DNA of 64,000 bases from Gallionellaceae bacterium (lineage in GTDB: Bacteria > Pseudomonadota > Gammaproteobacteria > Burkholderiales > Thiobacillaceae). How positions within the stretch are numbered: the first letter of the stretch is position 1; each line of letters begins with the position of its first letter. Location: assembly GCA_028714875.1 (NCBI GenBank), contig JAQTLN010000014.1, positions 1 through 64,000 of the forward strand, read 5' to 3'. Shown here one piece after another: positions 56,001 to 63,519 of this stretch. The notes beneath the pieces were generated by a model that ran no database searches, had not been told where the DNA came from, and saw only the letters and a list, made by a program, of their open reading frames with translations. The translations under genes were made by a program, and so were the position numbers.

Positions 56001-57859
56001 TAGCCGGTTTCGCGCAGCATCTTCTCCATCTCCGCGCGGGTGAACCAGCGAATGTGGGTGATGTCCAGCAAGCCTTCCGAGGCATAAGGGAAGCGACCGC
56101 CGGCGAGTTCGTTGAGCAGCCAGAGATTGCGCGCATTGGGCAGGCTGACCAGCACCTGGGCATCTTCGGTCAACAACGGATGGATGCGCAGCAGGGCATC
56201 CCAGGGGTCGTAGAGATGTTCCAGCACATCGGCCAGCAGCACGGTGTCGATGGAACCCGGCGCGATGCCCTCGGCGGCGAAATCGATGTCCTCCAGCTTC
56301 TCGCCGAGAACCTTGTCGATGCGCTCCTCGGCACGCGCCGCCGCCGCGCGGTTGAGCTCGATCCCGGTGACGTGCGATTCCGGCCAGGCGGTCTTGATCA
56401 GTTCGCCGGTGGCGCCGGTGGCGCAGCCGACATCGAGCACCCGGCGCGGCGGCCGCTCCAGCAGCAAGAGCAATTCCTTGCGCGCATGGTCGTGGTAGGC
56501 GCCCTTCAGGTCGGCATCTTCCAGCTCCGAGAGTTGTTCCCAGACATAGCCCAACCTGCGGCGGCTTTTCGCGCCGGACTCGGCCCCGGCATCGAGCGGC
56601 CGCGCCAGGCTCGCCATCAGTTCCGCCACCCGCTGCGCGGCGCGACCGTCAAAACCGGCATTGAAATGGCTCGCCGCCTCGCTCATGCGGGCACGCAGCT
56701 CGTCGCCATGAGCCGGGTCCGTCAACGCCCGAACCAGGGTCGCGGCCAGATCGTCAGGCAGGATTTCCAGCACCCCCGACCCGGCGTCGAAACAATTGCC
56801 CAGGCGCAGGGCGGCCTCGTCCAGCAGATTAATGGTGAGCGTGCCCGCCAACAGGCTTTCCACCGCGAAGTTGGAATGCGAGGAAACCGTCACATCGCAG
56901 GCGACGATCACCTCCCGCGCATCCAAGCGCGTATAGGCCACCGGTGGGCAGTCGGGCACTTCGCGGCGAACCGCATCGAGCAAGGCTTCGTCGCGGCCGT
57001 CGGCACCGGGGTGGCCCTTGACCACGAACTGGGCATCCAGCTTCTTCTCGCGCAGATCGCGCGCGCTCAACAGAAAGTTGGACAGGCCCTGCCTGGCGGT
57101 GTGATCGGCCACCACCGCGCTCATGCCGGCATCCCAACTGGGCGCGTAGACGACGATGGGCCGCGCGACATCCAGGCCGAGATGCCCGGCGACCAGGCGG
57201 CGTACTTCCGCGCGCCGGCTCAGGAGGTCGGGGTAGTTGTCCCAGGCCGGGTTGCCGGTGATGTGAATGCGCTCGGAGGGAATGCCGCTATCGAGGAAGC
57301 CCTCCGTCCCGCGCGCGCCGAACACCGCCAGATGGTCGGCATGCAGGAAGCGATGCAGGCTGGAGGGAATGCCCAGCGGCAAGGCGTGGGCGAGGTGCAG
57401 GCTGGGAATACCATGCCGGCGCGCCCATTGGGTGGCGATCCGGGAAACCAGAAGGACATCCTCGTTCATCACCAGGAGTTCGATGTGGTAGCGCTCACGC
57501 GCCTGGTCCAGGGCGAGCACCAAATCCACCGCCAGATGCAGCAAATTACCGGCGTTCCCGGCCACGCACTCCGCGAATTTGCCCGGATCGGCCACCCCCA
57601 GGGCAGCGCAGCACGCGCTCCAGTCGTCCCCGGCCAGCAACTCCGTCAGCCGCTCCAGCCGCGCATCGAGATCGCCGGCAACAGCGGCGCCCATCTCCAG
57701 TGCCTCCAGGCGGGAACCGCCCATCTCGACGATCTGTTGCAGTTCCGGACGGTGGAGATCCGGATGCGTGACGACCACCCGGTGGCGGTTCACCAGGTAA
57801 TGGCCGAGCACCGCATTGTTGTTGGGCCACAGCAGGCTGATCAGCGCGGGGGGCTTCAT
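53084..57859 (-). CDS. Four-module glycosyltransferase/methyltransferase fusion, 1591 aa
   Basis: Modules in order: a GT-B/CDP-glycerol glycerophosphotransferase-like part (about 1-430; VVYAPSWDAGM, VVKGHPGADG, VTVSSHSNFAVESL); a SAM methyltransferase (about 445-660; VLDVGCATGATGELI, VLLADVLEHLYDPW); a GT2 pair (about 715-955 with VLYSDEDRVDG, and about 968-1230 with VSILVPTKNQVDFLKRCL, LLNNDT, SFNDVDFCQRLR); and a C-terminal GT4-like part (about 1275-1591; RVGWAGSATHDGDLA, SHLRLLEYGVLGYPVVCSDL). One polypeptide could therefore extend and cap a glycan without releasing it. The ATG at 57859 overlaps the upstream methyltransferase stop (ATGA). Cytoplasmic, with no membrane segments. Confidence 0.87.
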   Translation of the reverse strand: MKPPALISLLWPNNNAVLGHYLVNRHRVVVTHPDLHRPELQQIVEMGGSRLEALEMGAAVAGDLDARLERLTELLAGDDWSACCAALGVADPGKFAECVAGNAGNLLHLAVDLVLALDQARERYHIELLVMNEDVLLVSRIATQWARRHGIPSLHLAHALPLGIPSSLHRFLHADHLAVFGARGTEGFLDSGIPSERIHITGNPAWDNYPDLLSRRAEVRRLVAGHLGLDVARPIVVYAPSWDAGMSAVVADHTARQGLSNFLLSARDLREKKLDAQFVVKGHPGADGRDEALLDAVRREVPDCPPVAYTRLDAREVIVACDVTVSSHSNFAVESLLAGTLTINLLDEAALRLGNCFDAGSGVLEILPDDLAATLVRALTDPAHGDELRARMSEAASHFNAGFDGRAAQRVAELMASLARPLDAGAESGAKSRRRLGYVWEQLSELEDADLKGAYHDHARKELLLLLERPPRRVLDVGCATGATGELIKTAWPESHVTGIELNRAAAARAEERIDKVLGEKLEDIDFAAEGIAPGSIDTVLLADVLEHLYDPWDALLRIHPLLTEDAQVLVSLPNARNLWLLNELAGGRFPYASEGLLDITHIRWFTRAEMEKMLRETGYRVVKSGRTPTAGLQDLTRPPGSTTVETEKIVLKNVDDEEFEDLKALQIMFLAKPLKDAEAGATAADLYHLWQLGHSYLKRDALWIAERMDALPSRPVHHLAVIVPPGGEDRLANNIKSLGHQFYQDWKLTIVSSDPTHPALADTAAIAWIQAPEERHLEVANRALLETESDWVGMWEAGDKLAPHALFAFADKAARHPEFQVLYSDEDRVDGEDAHSTPFFKTDFNLEMLRAAPFVVGGLLLLRRDLFTELNGYDTAMEGVEAFDLTLRAWEKVNHAGIGHLADVLYHRHAEGGHGRLSGKDVGGEEVGAAHRRALEQHLARCGLAARLDEGPLPGTLHVRYPVEDEPLVSILVPTKNQVDFLKRCLTSLIDGTGYANCEILVLDNGSDEREAVAYLDELKALNSPRLKVLDCSGPFNFSAINNRGAREATGEYLVLLNNDTAVLHEEWLEEMLGLAQQPDVGAVGAKLFYPDGKIQHAGVILGMNDTPADHPFIGQAADVDGYFGRLKLTQEFSAVTAACMLVKRERYLELGGLDEQRFQVSFNDVDFCQRLRHKGYRNVFTPYARLLHEGSVSQTGGVETRAQEAKQKRFLEEQNRFYDAWRRDIAFDPAFNRNLSTHGRDFLIEIAPALAWDPEWRPRSRILAHPADRFGCGEYRVIAPMRALNDAGHIMGWETGNYLTPPELFRMEPDTILLQRQVDSHQIELIERYIRHSKAFRVYEIDDLITNIPIKSIRKQAFVEQKDLHKRFRKGISLCHRFIVSTDYLAEQYQGYCNDIVVLPNYIERARWGDLKPARRHGARPRVGWAGSATHDGDLAVIFDVVKATAREVDWVFLGMCPDEIRPLVAEFHKGVNLEDYPAKLASLDLDLAVAPLEDVPFNHGKSHLRLLEYGVLGYPVVCSDLTPYRGDYPVTRVPNRYKNWVEAIRSHVGSTMADRDELARRGDTLREYIHANWLLEDHLDVWLKAWRP

Positions 57860-59121
57860 TGGCCGATCTCCGAAGCGGTTAATTGAAAGTAGTCGCGCAG
57901 CAGACTGCGCATCATGCCGTATTCCATTCCTGTGCCCAGCTTCACTCCGCGTAGCGTCAGGGACTCTTCGAACTGCGGGCAGGCATGCCAGTCGCTCGCC
58001 ATGATCAGGGACTGGGTATCACAGGATTCCTGGCCGATCCAGTCTCGCAGCGCGTCTAGATGGCGCGCTTCAAGTATCTCGACCAGGGCCAGGTCGATGT
58101 TCCGCTCGCCCAGGGCTTGCACGAGAAACCCGAACAGCACCCGATTGCGTGGATAGTCCAGCAGCGTGTTCAGGGTGGCGCGCCATGCCTCCCACTCGCC
58201 GGGAACGATGTCACGCAGCAGGGCCGAGTCGATCACGCCGGCCAGCTTGTCATTCAACGCTTCCCGCTCGGCGAGCCAGGCCTGGTTCGCTCCCGGATCA
58301 GCACGTTTTTCCAGCACCACCATGAAGCGCCCGGTCACCCGCGTGGTCAGGACAGCGAACAACTGTTGTTCCAGAAACAGCGTGAAATCGAACAGCGCGG
58401 TGTCCCTGAATACCCACTCCAGTTGTCGTCGCCACCAGTGTTTCTGCTTCAGCAGACCGTCGCGCCAGGGCCAGCGGCTGGAATCGCTGGCGAAGCCGCC
58501 ATAGGGAACGAGATCGACGACGGCGAGATCGTGCGCGTCGGCGTATTCGACGATGTCGCGGGCGGAGAGCGCCAGCATGAAGCCGGCATAGTCATCCGGC
58601 CGGGTCGGGATCAGATCCTGGTAGCGGTCGTCGCGGCCCTGCATGGTGTTGTAGTGGTCCAGGGAATTGAGGTCGAACACGATACGCCCGCCGGGTTTGA
58701 CCACCCGCGCCCATTCCGTGACCACGGCCTGCCAGTTCGGCAGGTGGACCATCAGGTTGAGTGACATGACTGTATCGAACTCGCCCTCGGCCGCCGGCAG
58801 CTTCGTCGCATCCGCCTGTAGCAAACGCATGGGCGCCTCGCCAGCCTGGCGGCGGCATTCGTCGAGCATCGCCTGAGAGCTATCCACCGCGGTGACCTCG
58901 AAGCCGCGCTGAACGAAAGGAATGGAACCGCGCCCGGTGCCCACGCCCACATCGAGCAGTCGCGGGCCGACCACGTACTTGGCGCAGAGGTCCTGTTCGA
59001 CCCGATACTTGAGCGCGTTGATGCCGCTGTGATCCCGCATCTGGCGCGAGTACCAGGCCACCATGCCGGGGTCGAACCAGGCTTGCGATTTCCAGTGAAT
59101 CAGGTCTTGATGCTGTTCCAT
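57856..59121 (-). CDS. SAM-dependent methyltransferase with long C-terminal region
   Basis: A 421-residue protein. The class I methyltransferase domain (about 30-240) has motif I RLLDVGVGTGRGSIPF, the acidic VDSSQAM loop, and LNLMVHLPNW with RVVKPGGRIVFDLNS. The C-terminal 170 residues are helical and unassigned. A sugar or lipid-linked glycan substrate is implied by its neighbours. The start at 59121 is chosen because MEQHQDL leads directly into the domain; the longer frame to 59712 only overlaps the next gene. Confidence 0.85.
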   Translation of the reverse strand: MEQHQDLIHWKSQAWFDPGMVAWYSRQMRDHSGINALKYRVEQDLCAKYVVGPRLLDVGVGTGRGSIPFVQRGFEVTAVDSSQAMLDECRRQAGEAPMRLLQADATKLPAAEGEFDTVMSLNLMVHLPNWQAVVTEWARVVKPGGRIVFDLNSLDHYNTMQGRDDRYQDLIPTRPDDYAGFMLALSARDIVEYADAHDLAVVDLVPYGGFASDSSRWPWRDGLLKQKHWWRRQLEWVFRDTALFDFTLFLEQQLFAVLTTRVTGRFMVVLEKRADPGANQAWLAEREALNDKLAGVIDSALLRDIVPGEWEAWRATLNTLLDYPRNRVLFGFLVQALGERNIDLALVEILEARHLDALRDWIGQESCDTQSLIMASDWHACPQFEESLTLRGVKLGTGMEYGMMRSLLRDYFQLTASEIGQ

Positions 59122-59150
59122 GCTTGCGTCGTTCCTACGAGGTTGGGGGC

Positions 59151-60359
59151 TCAAAGCACCAGGATGGAATGAATTTCCGACAGCCGCGAAGGCAGTTGCA
59201 GGCTGCGGGATACCTTGGTGTATTCGTCGAAGACGATGATGGCGGTGTCGATGGCGATGTTGTTCGACAGGCCGATGAAGCTGCTGTAGTTGCGGTTGCG
59301 GCTCTGGCCCACATAGAAGTGGGCACCGTCGTGCGCCAGGCCGCGCGCGAAGCCGGGAAACTCGCCGATGCACTGGGCGTTGTTCTTGAGCAGGCGGCCG
59401 CGCAGCGAATCCAGCACCGTCAGGGAACCGTCGATGAGCGCCACGTTGTGCGGCATCCACAGGTCGCCGACCACCGGCCCCAGCTTTTCCCCGGTCACCA
59501 GATCGAACTCCAGCACCACACCGTCGAACACATTGCGCTTCCAGTTGCCGGAAAGGGAAAACATCGAGACATACAGGCTGTCGCCCACCACCAGACAGTC
59601 GTTGCAATGGTGATGCGGCTCGCCGTCGCGCGCGTGCTTGTGGGAAAGGGCAAATTCGCGCAGCGGATGGAAATCCGCATCCAGTTCGATCACCTTGTCG
59701 GCGTAGCTGCACGTCACATAAAAGCAGCCGCTGGCGGAACTGTGGGAAACGCCATGGGCGCGCACGCCCTTGGGCAGTTCGCCGGCACGGACGATGCGGT
59801 AATCGCGATCCAGCTCCACCAAGCCGAGTTCGTCATCGACCACGATGAAACGCTCGCCGAACTCGATCAGGCCGTGGCAGTTGCCGGAATGCACCTTGCG
59901 GTAGCGCCAGGCGTCGCCGTCCAGATCGAGCTGGTAGAGGCCGCCGCCGCACTGCGGGTCATCCAGCGGCGGCAGGCCGCTGGTGAACAACAGGCGGGTC
60001 TTCAGCGTCTCCATCTCGGCGATGATTCTGAGATCGTTGAGGATGGGGCTGACCAGAAAATCGCTCTCCGGGTCGTAGCCCAGGCCCGCCAACTGCTCGG
60101 ACACCTCCAGGAAGGAAGTGGTGCAGATCAGGATGTAGGGCTTTCCGGCCAGGCTGGCGAGCGCGTCCGGCCCGCGCACCACCGTCCCCAACTGCTCGGT
60201 GCCGAGAAGATTCGGGTTGTTGTCGATCAGAAGGTCGATCGGCCGGCCCAGCTTGCGCAGGGTCTTCGCGGCGATGTTGCCGCCGCCCCAGAGCACCAGC
60301 GGGCGCCCGGCGGCGAATTTCGCCACCTCCTGAAAAGTTCTGAAACGGAACTTGCGCAA
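59151..60359 (-). CDS. DUF4915-like beta-propeller protein with Rossmann-like N-terminus
   Basis: A 402-residue protein. The first 110 residues (VLWGGGNIAAKTLRKLG, LLIDNNPNLLGTEQLG) look like the nucleotide-binding fold found in sugar-modifying enzymes. The rest (about 120-400) contains repeated beta segments (SGLPPLDDPQCGGGLYQLDL, GVSHSSASGCFYV, WMPHNVALIDGSLTVLDSLR) resembling DUF4915/TIGR03032 propellers. The likely start is the TTG at 60359, seven bases after AGGAGA; an in-frame GTG at 60404 would overlap the previous gene by 20 bp. Role in glycan modification is inferred from position. Confidence 0.72.
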   Translation of the reverse strand: MRKFRFRTFQEVAKFAAGRPLVLWGGGNIAAKTLRKLGRPIDLLIDNNPNLLGTEQLGTVVRGPDALASLAGKPYILICTTSFLEVSEQLAGLGYDPESDFLVSPILNDLRIIAEMETLKTRLLFTSGLPPLDDPQCGGGLYQLDLDGDAWRYRKVHSGNCHGLIEFGERFIVVDDELGLVELDRDYRIVRAGELPKGVRAHGVSHSSASGCFYVTCSYADKVIELDADFHPLREFALSHKHARDGEPHHHCNDCLVVGDSLYVSMFSLSGNWKRNVFDGVVLEFDLVTGEKLGPVVGDLWMPHNVALIDGSLTVLDSLRGRLLKNNAQCIGEFPGFARGLAHDGAHFYVGQSRNRNYSSFIGLSNNIAIDTAIIVFDEYTKVSRSLQLPSRLSEIHSILVL

Positions 60360-60384
60360 GAGCGGTCTCCTGTTTGTGCCTTGG

Positions 60385-61602
60385 TCAGCGCTGGTAACGC
60401 GCACGACGGGGATCGTCGGCCGCCAGATGCACCGGCCCGTAGGACGATTCGCCGCCCCAAAGGTTGTCCTTCACCCACTCGTTGCCGACGATGCGCCACA
60501 CGCGCGGGTCGCGGAAGGTATCGGCAATGGCGTCGAACTCGGCTTCGCTCATGCCCACATAGACCAGCCAGCGCTCCAGATCGCGGCGCGGTTTGACGTG
60601 GTCGTACTTGCGCACCATTTCGATCCCCCGCTCGCGCGTCATCAGCCCGAGGCGGATGTCCTTGCAGGAGTGGTCGCTGGCGCGGCCATAGCCGAACTTG
60701 ATGAACTTCATGTAGTCGTGGATGCCGTTCTCGTGCATGTCGTCCAGGTTGGAGATGGTGCGATAGGTGCGCTCGAACGGCTGCCGCGCCGGCTCCCAGT
60801 GGTACAACTCCTCGGACAGCCGGGCGTTGCGGTTGCCGTCCCAGGCATCGTAGAAACCCAGGTAGATGCCGCGCACCCCCAAATCGTCGATCTCGTCGTC
60901 GCTGGGGTATTGCGCCCAGTGCAGATCGCGCGGAGTGATGCCCTGCTTCAACTCGGAGCGGCCCAGGCGCTCCAGGCCGGCGTCGGTGAAATCATGCCAG
61001 TCGAAACCGTGCAGGTCGTGCTCCACCCGCGTCTTGGCGGTGAACTCGGCGAAGTCGTTGTAGGAGAACATGCCGCCCAGATCCATCCAGCCATATTCGC
61101 CCCAGAGAATTAGCGGAATCTTGTAGCGCACCGCCATCTGGATCGGATAGGTCTTGATGCCGCAGTGGTTGTGCCAGTTCATGTCGCCGTGCAGGGTGAA
61201 ACCCAGGCGGTTCATGCGCACCAACACATCCTGGCTGGGCCGAAAGATGATGTGGTCGGCGTCGAACTCCTCGCGCATGCGCTGGAGATTGGCCTCGCCC
61301 TCCGGCAGGAAGTTGTTGCCGTGGTAAGTCACCAGCAGCGGCCGCAGCTTGAGTTCCTTGATAGCGAAGTGGGTCTGGAAATAACTGTCCTTGCCGCCCC
61401 CCACGGGAATCAACACGTCATAGCCGTCCGGGTTGCGGTACTGGTCCACCAGTTCCTCCATCATCGCGCGCCGCTCCGACCAGTCGATGGTCTCGACCTG
61501 CGCCGCCACCCGGCAGCCGGAACAGACGCCGTGTTCGTCGAAAGTCAGAGGCGCGGCGGAACTGCTGGGATAAACGCATTGGGTGCAGTAGCGGATGGTC
61601 AA
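60385..61602 (-). CDS. N-acetyl sugar amidotransferase (WbpG/PseA type)
   Basis: A 405-residue ATP-dependent amidotransferase subunit. Two CxxC pairs (Cys6/Cys9 and Cys27/Cys30) form a zinc site, and a PP-loop VGGGKDS (67-73) activates the substrate. The family converts acetamido to amidino sugars in O-antigen and in pseudaminic or legionaminic acid decoration of flagellin. The start is TTG at 61602, five bases after AGGAGA. It heads the minus-strand glycosylation cluster; its HisH/HisF-like partner genes are not in the window. Confidence 0.9.
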   Translation of the reverse strand: MTIRYCTQCVYPSSSAAPLTFDEHGVCSGCRVAAQVETIDWSERRAMMEELVDQYRNPDGYDVLIPVGGGKDSYFQTHFAIKELKLRPLLVTYHGNNFLPEGEANLQRMREEFDADHIIFRPSQDVLVRMNRLGFTLHGDMNWHNHCGIKTYPIQMAVRYKIPLILWGEYGWMDLGGMFSYNDFAEFTAKTRVEHDLHGFDWHDFTDAGLERLGRSELKQGITPRDLHWAQYPSDDEIDDLGVRGIYLGFYDAWDGNRNARLSEELYHWEPARQPFERTYRTISNLDDMHENGIHDYMKFIKFGYGRASDHSCKDIRLGLMTRERGIEMVRKYDHVKPRRDLERWLVYVGMSEAEFDAIADTFRDPRVWRIVGNEWVKDNLWGGESSYGPVHLAADDPRRARYQR

Positions 61603-61672
61603 TTGAGTCTCCTATTGTTTGGCTGGATGCGTAGGCCACGACCAAGGTCGCCCAACGGAAACCGCATCGCGG

Positions 61673-61954
61673 TTATTGCTTGGAAAGCGCGCTTTCCGGA
61701 CTTCCCGCCTGAACGGCATTTTTGGCATTTTGAATATCAAAAACAATAGTGTCAGAACTAAAGTCTTGTTCATTTGGCCAAGCAATACCATGATGCGCCG
61801 GGCGTACCAACGAGAAATAGCTTTGATTGCGCAACTCGTGAAAGGCGCTTCCACCCAGATAAGGCTTAACATCAAATACACCAGAAACGCCACTACTTGT
61901 GACAATCTCAACACGGTAATCATCAAGCGGAACTACTTTTATAATGGTGTCCAT
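61673..61954 (-). CDS. DUF2442 protein
   Basis: A 93-residue protein of the DUF2442 type: a DYRVEIVTSSGVSGVFDVKPYL core and a FSSDTIVFDI strand. DUF2442 genes commonly follow DUF4160 genes, as here, and the pair is often listed as a toxin-antitoxin-like module, though activity is not established for most. AGGA precedes the ATG at 61954, 10 bp after the DUF4160 stop; the longer frame to 62002 overlaps that gene. Its TAA lies in a GTTATTGC sequence. Confidence 0.85.
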   Translation of the reverse strand: MDTIIKVVPLDDYRVEIVTSSGVSGVFDVKPYLGGSAFHELRNQSYFSLVRPAHHGIAWPNEQDFSSDTIVFDIQNAKNAVQAGSPESALSKQ

Positions 61955-61964
61955 GACTATTATC

Positions 61965-62234
61965 CTAGCGTAGTGGGTCAATCTTGAAAACTGATTCGCC
62001 ATTTACCGCCAACTTCCAGTTGGCAAGCAAATCCTCGCGGTGGATTTCAATCCATGCTTGAACCAACTTTAGCTTCGGGCTTGGCAGATTACCACTGAGA
62101 ACGGTGCCGTCCCCAATAGAAATTGATGCCTCAAACTCTGCGTATTCCGCATGTATGTGAGGGCAATTGTGTTTTTTGTTGTCATAGAAATACATCAAAA
62201 TCAGAATGCCGTAAAACATCGAAATCGTAGGCAT
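61965..62234 (-). CDS. DUF4160 protein
   Basis: An 89-residue DUF4160 protein: MPTISMFYGILILMYFYDNK, then HNCPHIHAEYAEFEASISI with conserved histidines, and LVQAWIEIHREDLLANW. Start at 62234, where AGGAG lies seven bases upstream; an ATG two codons earlier is possible. It pairs with the DUF2442 gene downstream and begins about 24 bp from a decayed attC, the spacing expected for the first gene of an integron cassette. Confidence 0.87.
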   Translation of the reverse strand: MPTISMFYGILILMYFYDNKKHNCPHIHAEYAEFEASISIGDGTVLSGNLPSPKLKLVQAWIEIHREDLLANWKLAVNGESVFKIDPLR

Positions 62235-62257
62235 ACGCATACTCCTAATTACAAGGC

Positions 62258-62349
62258 GCCCATACATCCATGATCAAGCTGGAACGCGCGAAACGTCAAC
62301 CATAAAGTGAACTGGCATTTCGCACGCTCCATTTAACCGCCAATTGAGC
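62258..62349 (-). other. Decayed attC-like site
   Basis: About 91 bp that aligns with attC4 (16703-16793) along its length: CAAGCTGG...CGCGCGAAACGTCAAC against TTAAGCGGGCGCGCGCGAGG, then AAAGTGAACTGGCATTTCGC against GAAGTGAACCGGCATTTCGC, and CGCTCCATTTAACCGC against CGCTCCGCTTGAACCGC. The terminal core sites have lost the AAC/GTT bases, so it is probably inactive. Orientation matches the main array. Confidence 0.72.
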
Positions 62350-62400
62350 GTAGCGACTGAAATAACATTCAATTACCCCTAAAAAAACCATGATCCACCT

Positions 62401-62514
62401 CCAATGCCGTTAAGTTAGCGATTTTCATAGAGATCGGCGATCGTGACTCGATAAAAAAAACAGTACTTGAGTAACGCAAAATCAGCGGCCCTCGGCATAA
62501 CTTAACGGCATTGG
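62401..62514. mobile_element. 114-bp element with perfect 17-bp inverted ends
   Basis: CCAATGCCGTTAAGTTA (62401-62417) is the exact inverse of TAACTTAACGGCATTGG (62498-62514). The ends resemble IS terminal repeats of the GCCGTTAAGTTA type, and the interior cannot code. It looks like a MITE or solo IS remnant lying between the decayed attC and the nuclease pseudogene. The remaining bases to 62637 show no gene. Confidence 0.75.
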
Positions 62515-62637
62515 GTCTACCCGCCATTGTTATGAAACATTAAGCAAACCCACTTCACCCCGAAAGTTGACCGCCAAAATTAATATAAATCGAGGAATGA
62601 CCAGAAAAGATGGGCATGCCGTACAGAGAATCCTTAA

Positions 62638-63519
62638 TTACATCCGCTTACCAAAATTTTCAAACGATTGGCGAGCTAGCGTCAGCAATACATCTCGTTG
62701 TTTTCCTTCTACCGCCGAGTCAATTCTTGCTCTATATTGGTGCCACTGCGTATCATACGATAAAGTTTCAATTCCTACATCCTCAAGTTGATCATCGCTT
62801 ACCTTTGTTTTAGGCAACTTGATTGACATCAGAACATGCGCCTTTCTTGGCATAAACATAATAAAATTCAGTGGAGCACCAGCGATACCAAGACCAATGT
62901 AATGTTTATTGTATCTAAGCGTAGCTTTCGGCTCAACCTCATTAACCAACTTCAATAAGTCATCGGTAAGAGCCAATATTTTCTTAGTTCCACGTTTTGT
63001 TTCCCAAAATGCTCGGTCAGTAGGTTCCGCTAGAGGCTCATCTTCATCGACTAGGCCATAAGTCATTTCATCAAGCACCTTTACAAAAGTAAGTGCGTGC
63101 TGATCACCAACTTTATAAGCCGTCATTTTTAATGCTACAAGCGGAATGGCGCCATTGAACAACTGAATAACATTCAAAAAACGAGAGGTTATCTCTTCCG
63201 CAATTATAACAGCGGCATGCTCATATTGTGGATACCTTTTTCTTTCGATGTCCCAGTATTCAATTGTCCGAATGATATGGCTTTCATCCGTCGCGCCCAA
63301 CTAAATTTCAACCTCGTAACGTTTGAGCGTCTCAGGATCTTGTAGCAACAAATCAAGTCGGCCTGCACTTGGCTGAATCCGCTCCTTGTCTTTAAGGACA
63401 AGATCACCGAGACCGAGAAGTGAAGGCTCATCTGCAATTTGATCCTGAACCCACTTTTCCGTAAGCAAATTAGATCTTTTCAAACCAACAGATTCGAGCT
63501 TCATTTTCAATAAATCCAT
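62638..63519 (-). pseudogene. PD-(D/E)XK-like nuclease interrupted by an in-frame TAG
   Basis: One frame of 294 codons is split by a TAG at 63303-63301. Before it: MDLLKMKLESVGLKRSN... and RLDLLLQDPETLKRYEVEI; after it: LGATDESHIIRTIEYWDIER and a long alpha/beta domain. Relatives known to me have glutamine at the stop (EVEIQLG), so a single C-to-T change (CAG to TAG) explains it. The Asp in RLDLLL and the EVE-Q segment form a PD-(D/E)XK-like motif, so the stop hits the active site. Downstream coding is otherwise intact, suggesting a recent event or suppression. AT-rich relative to neighbours. Confidence 0.72.
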
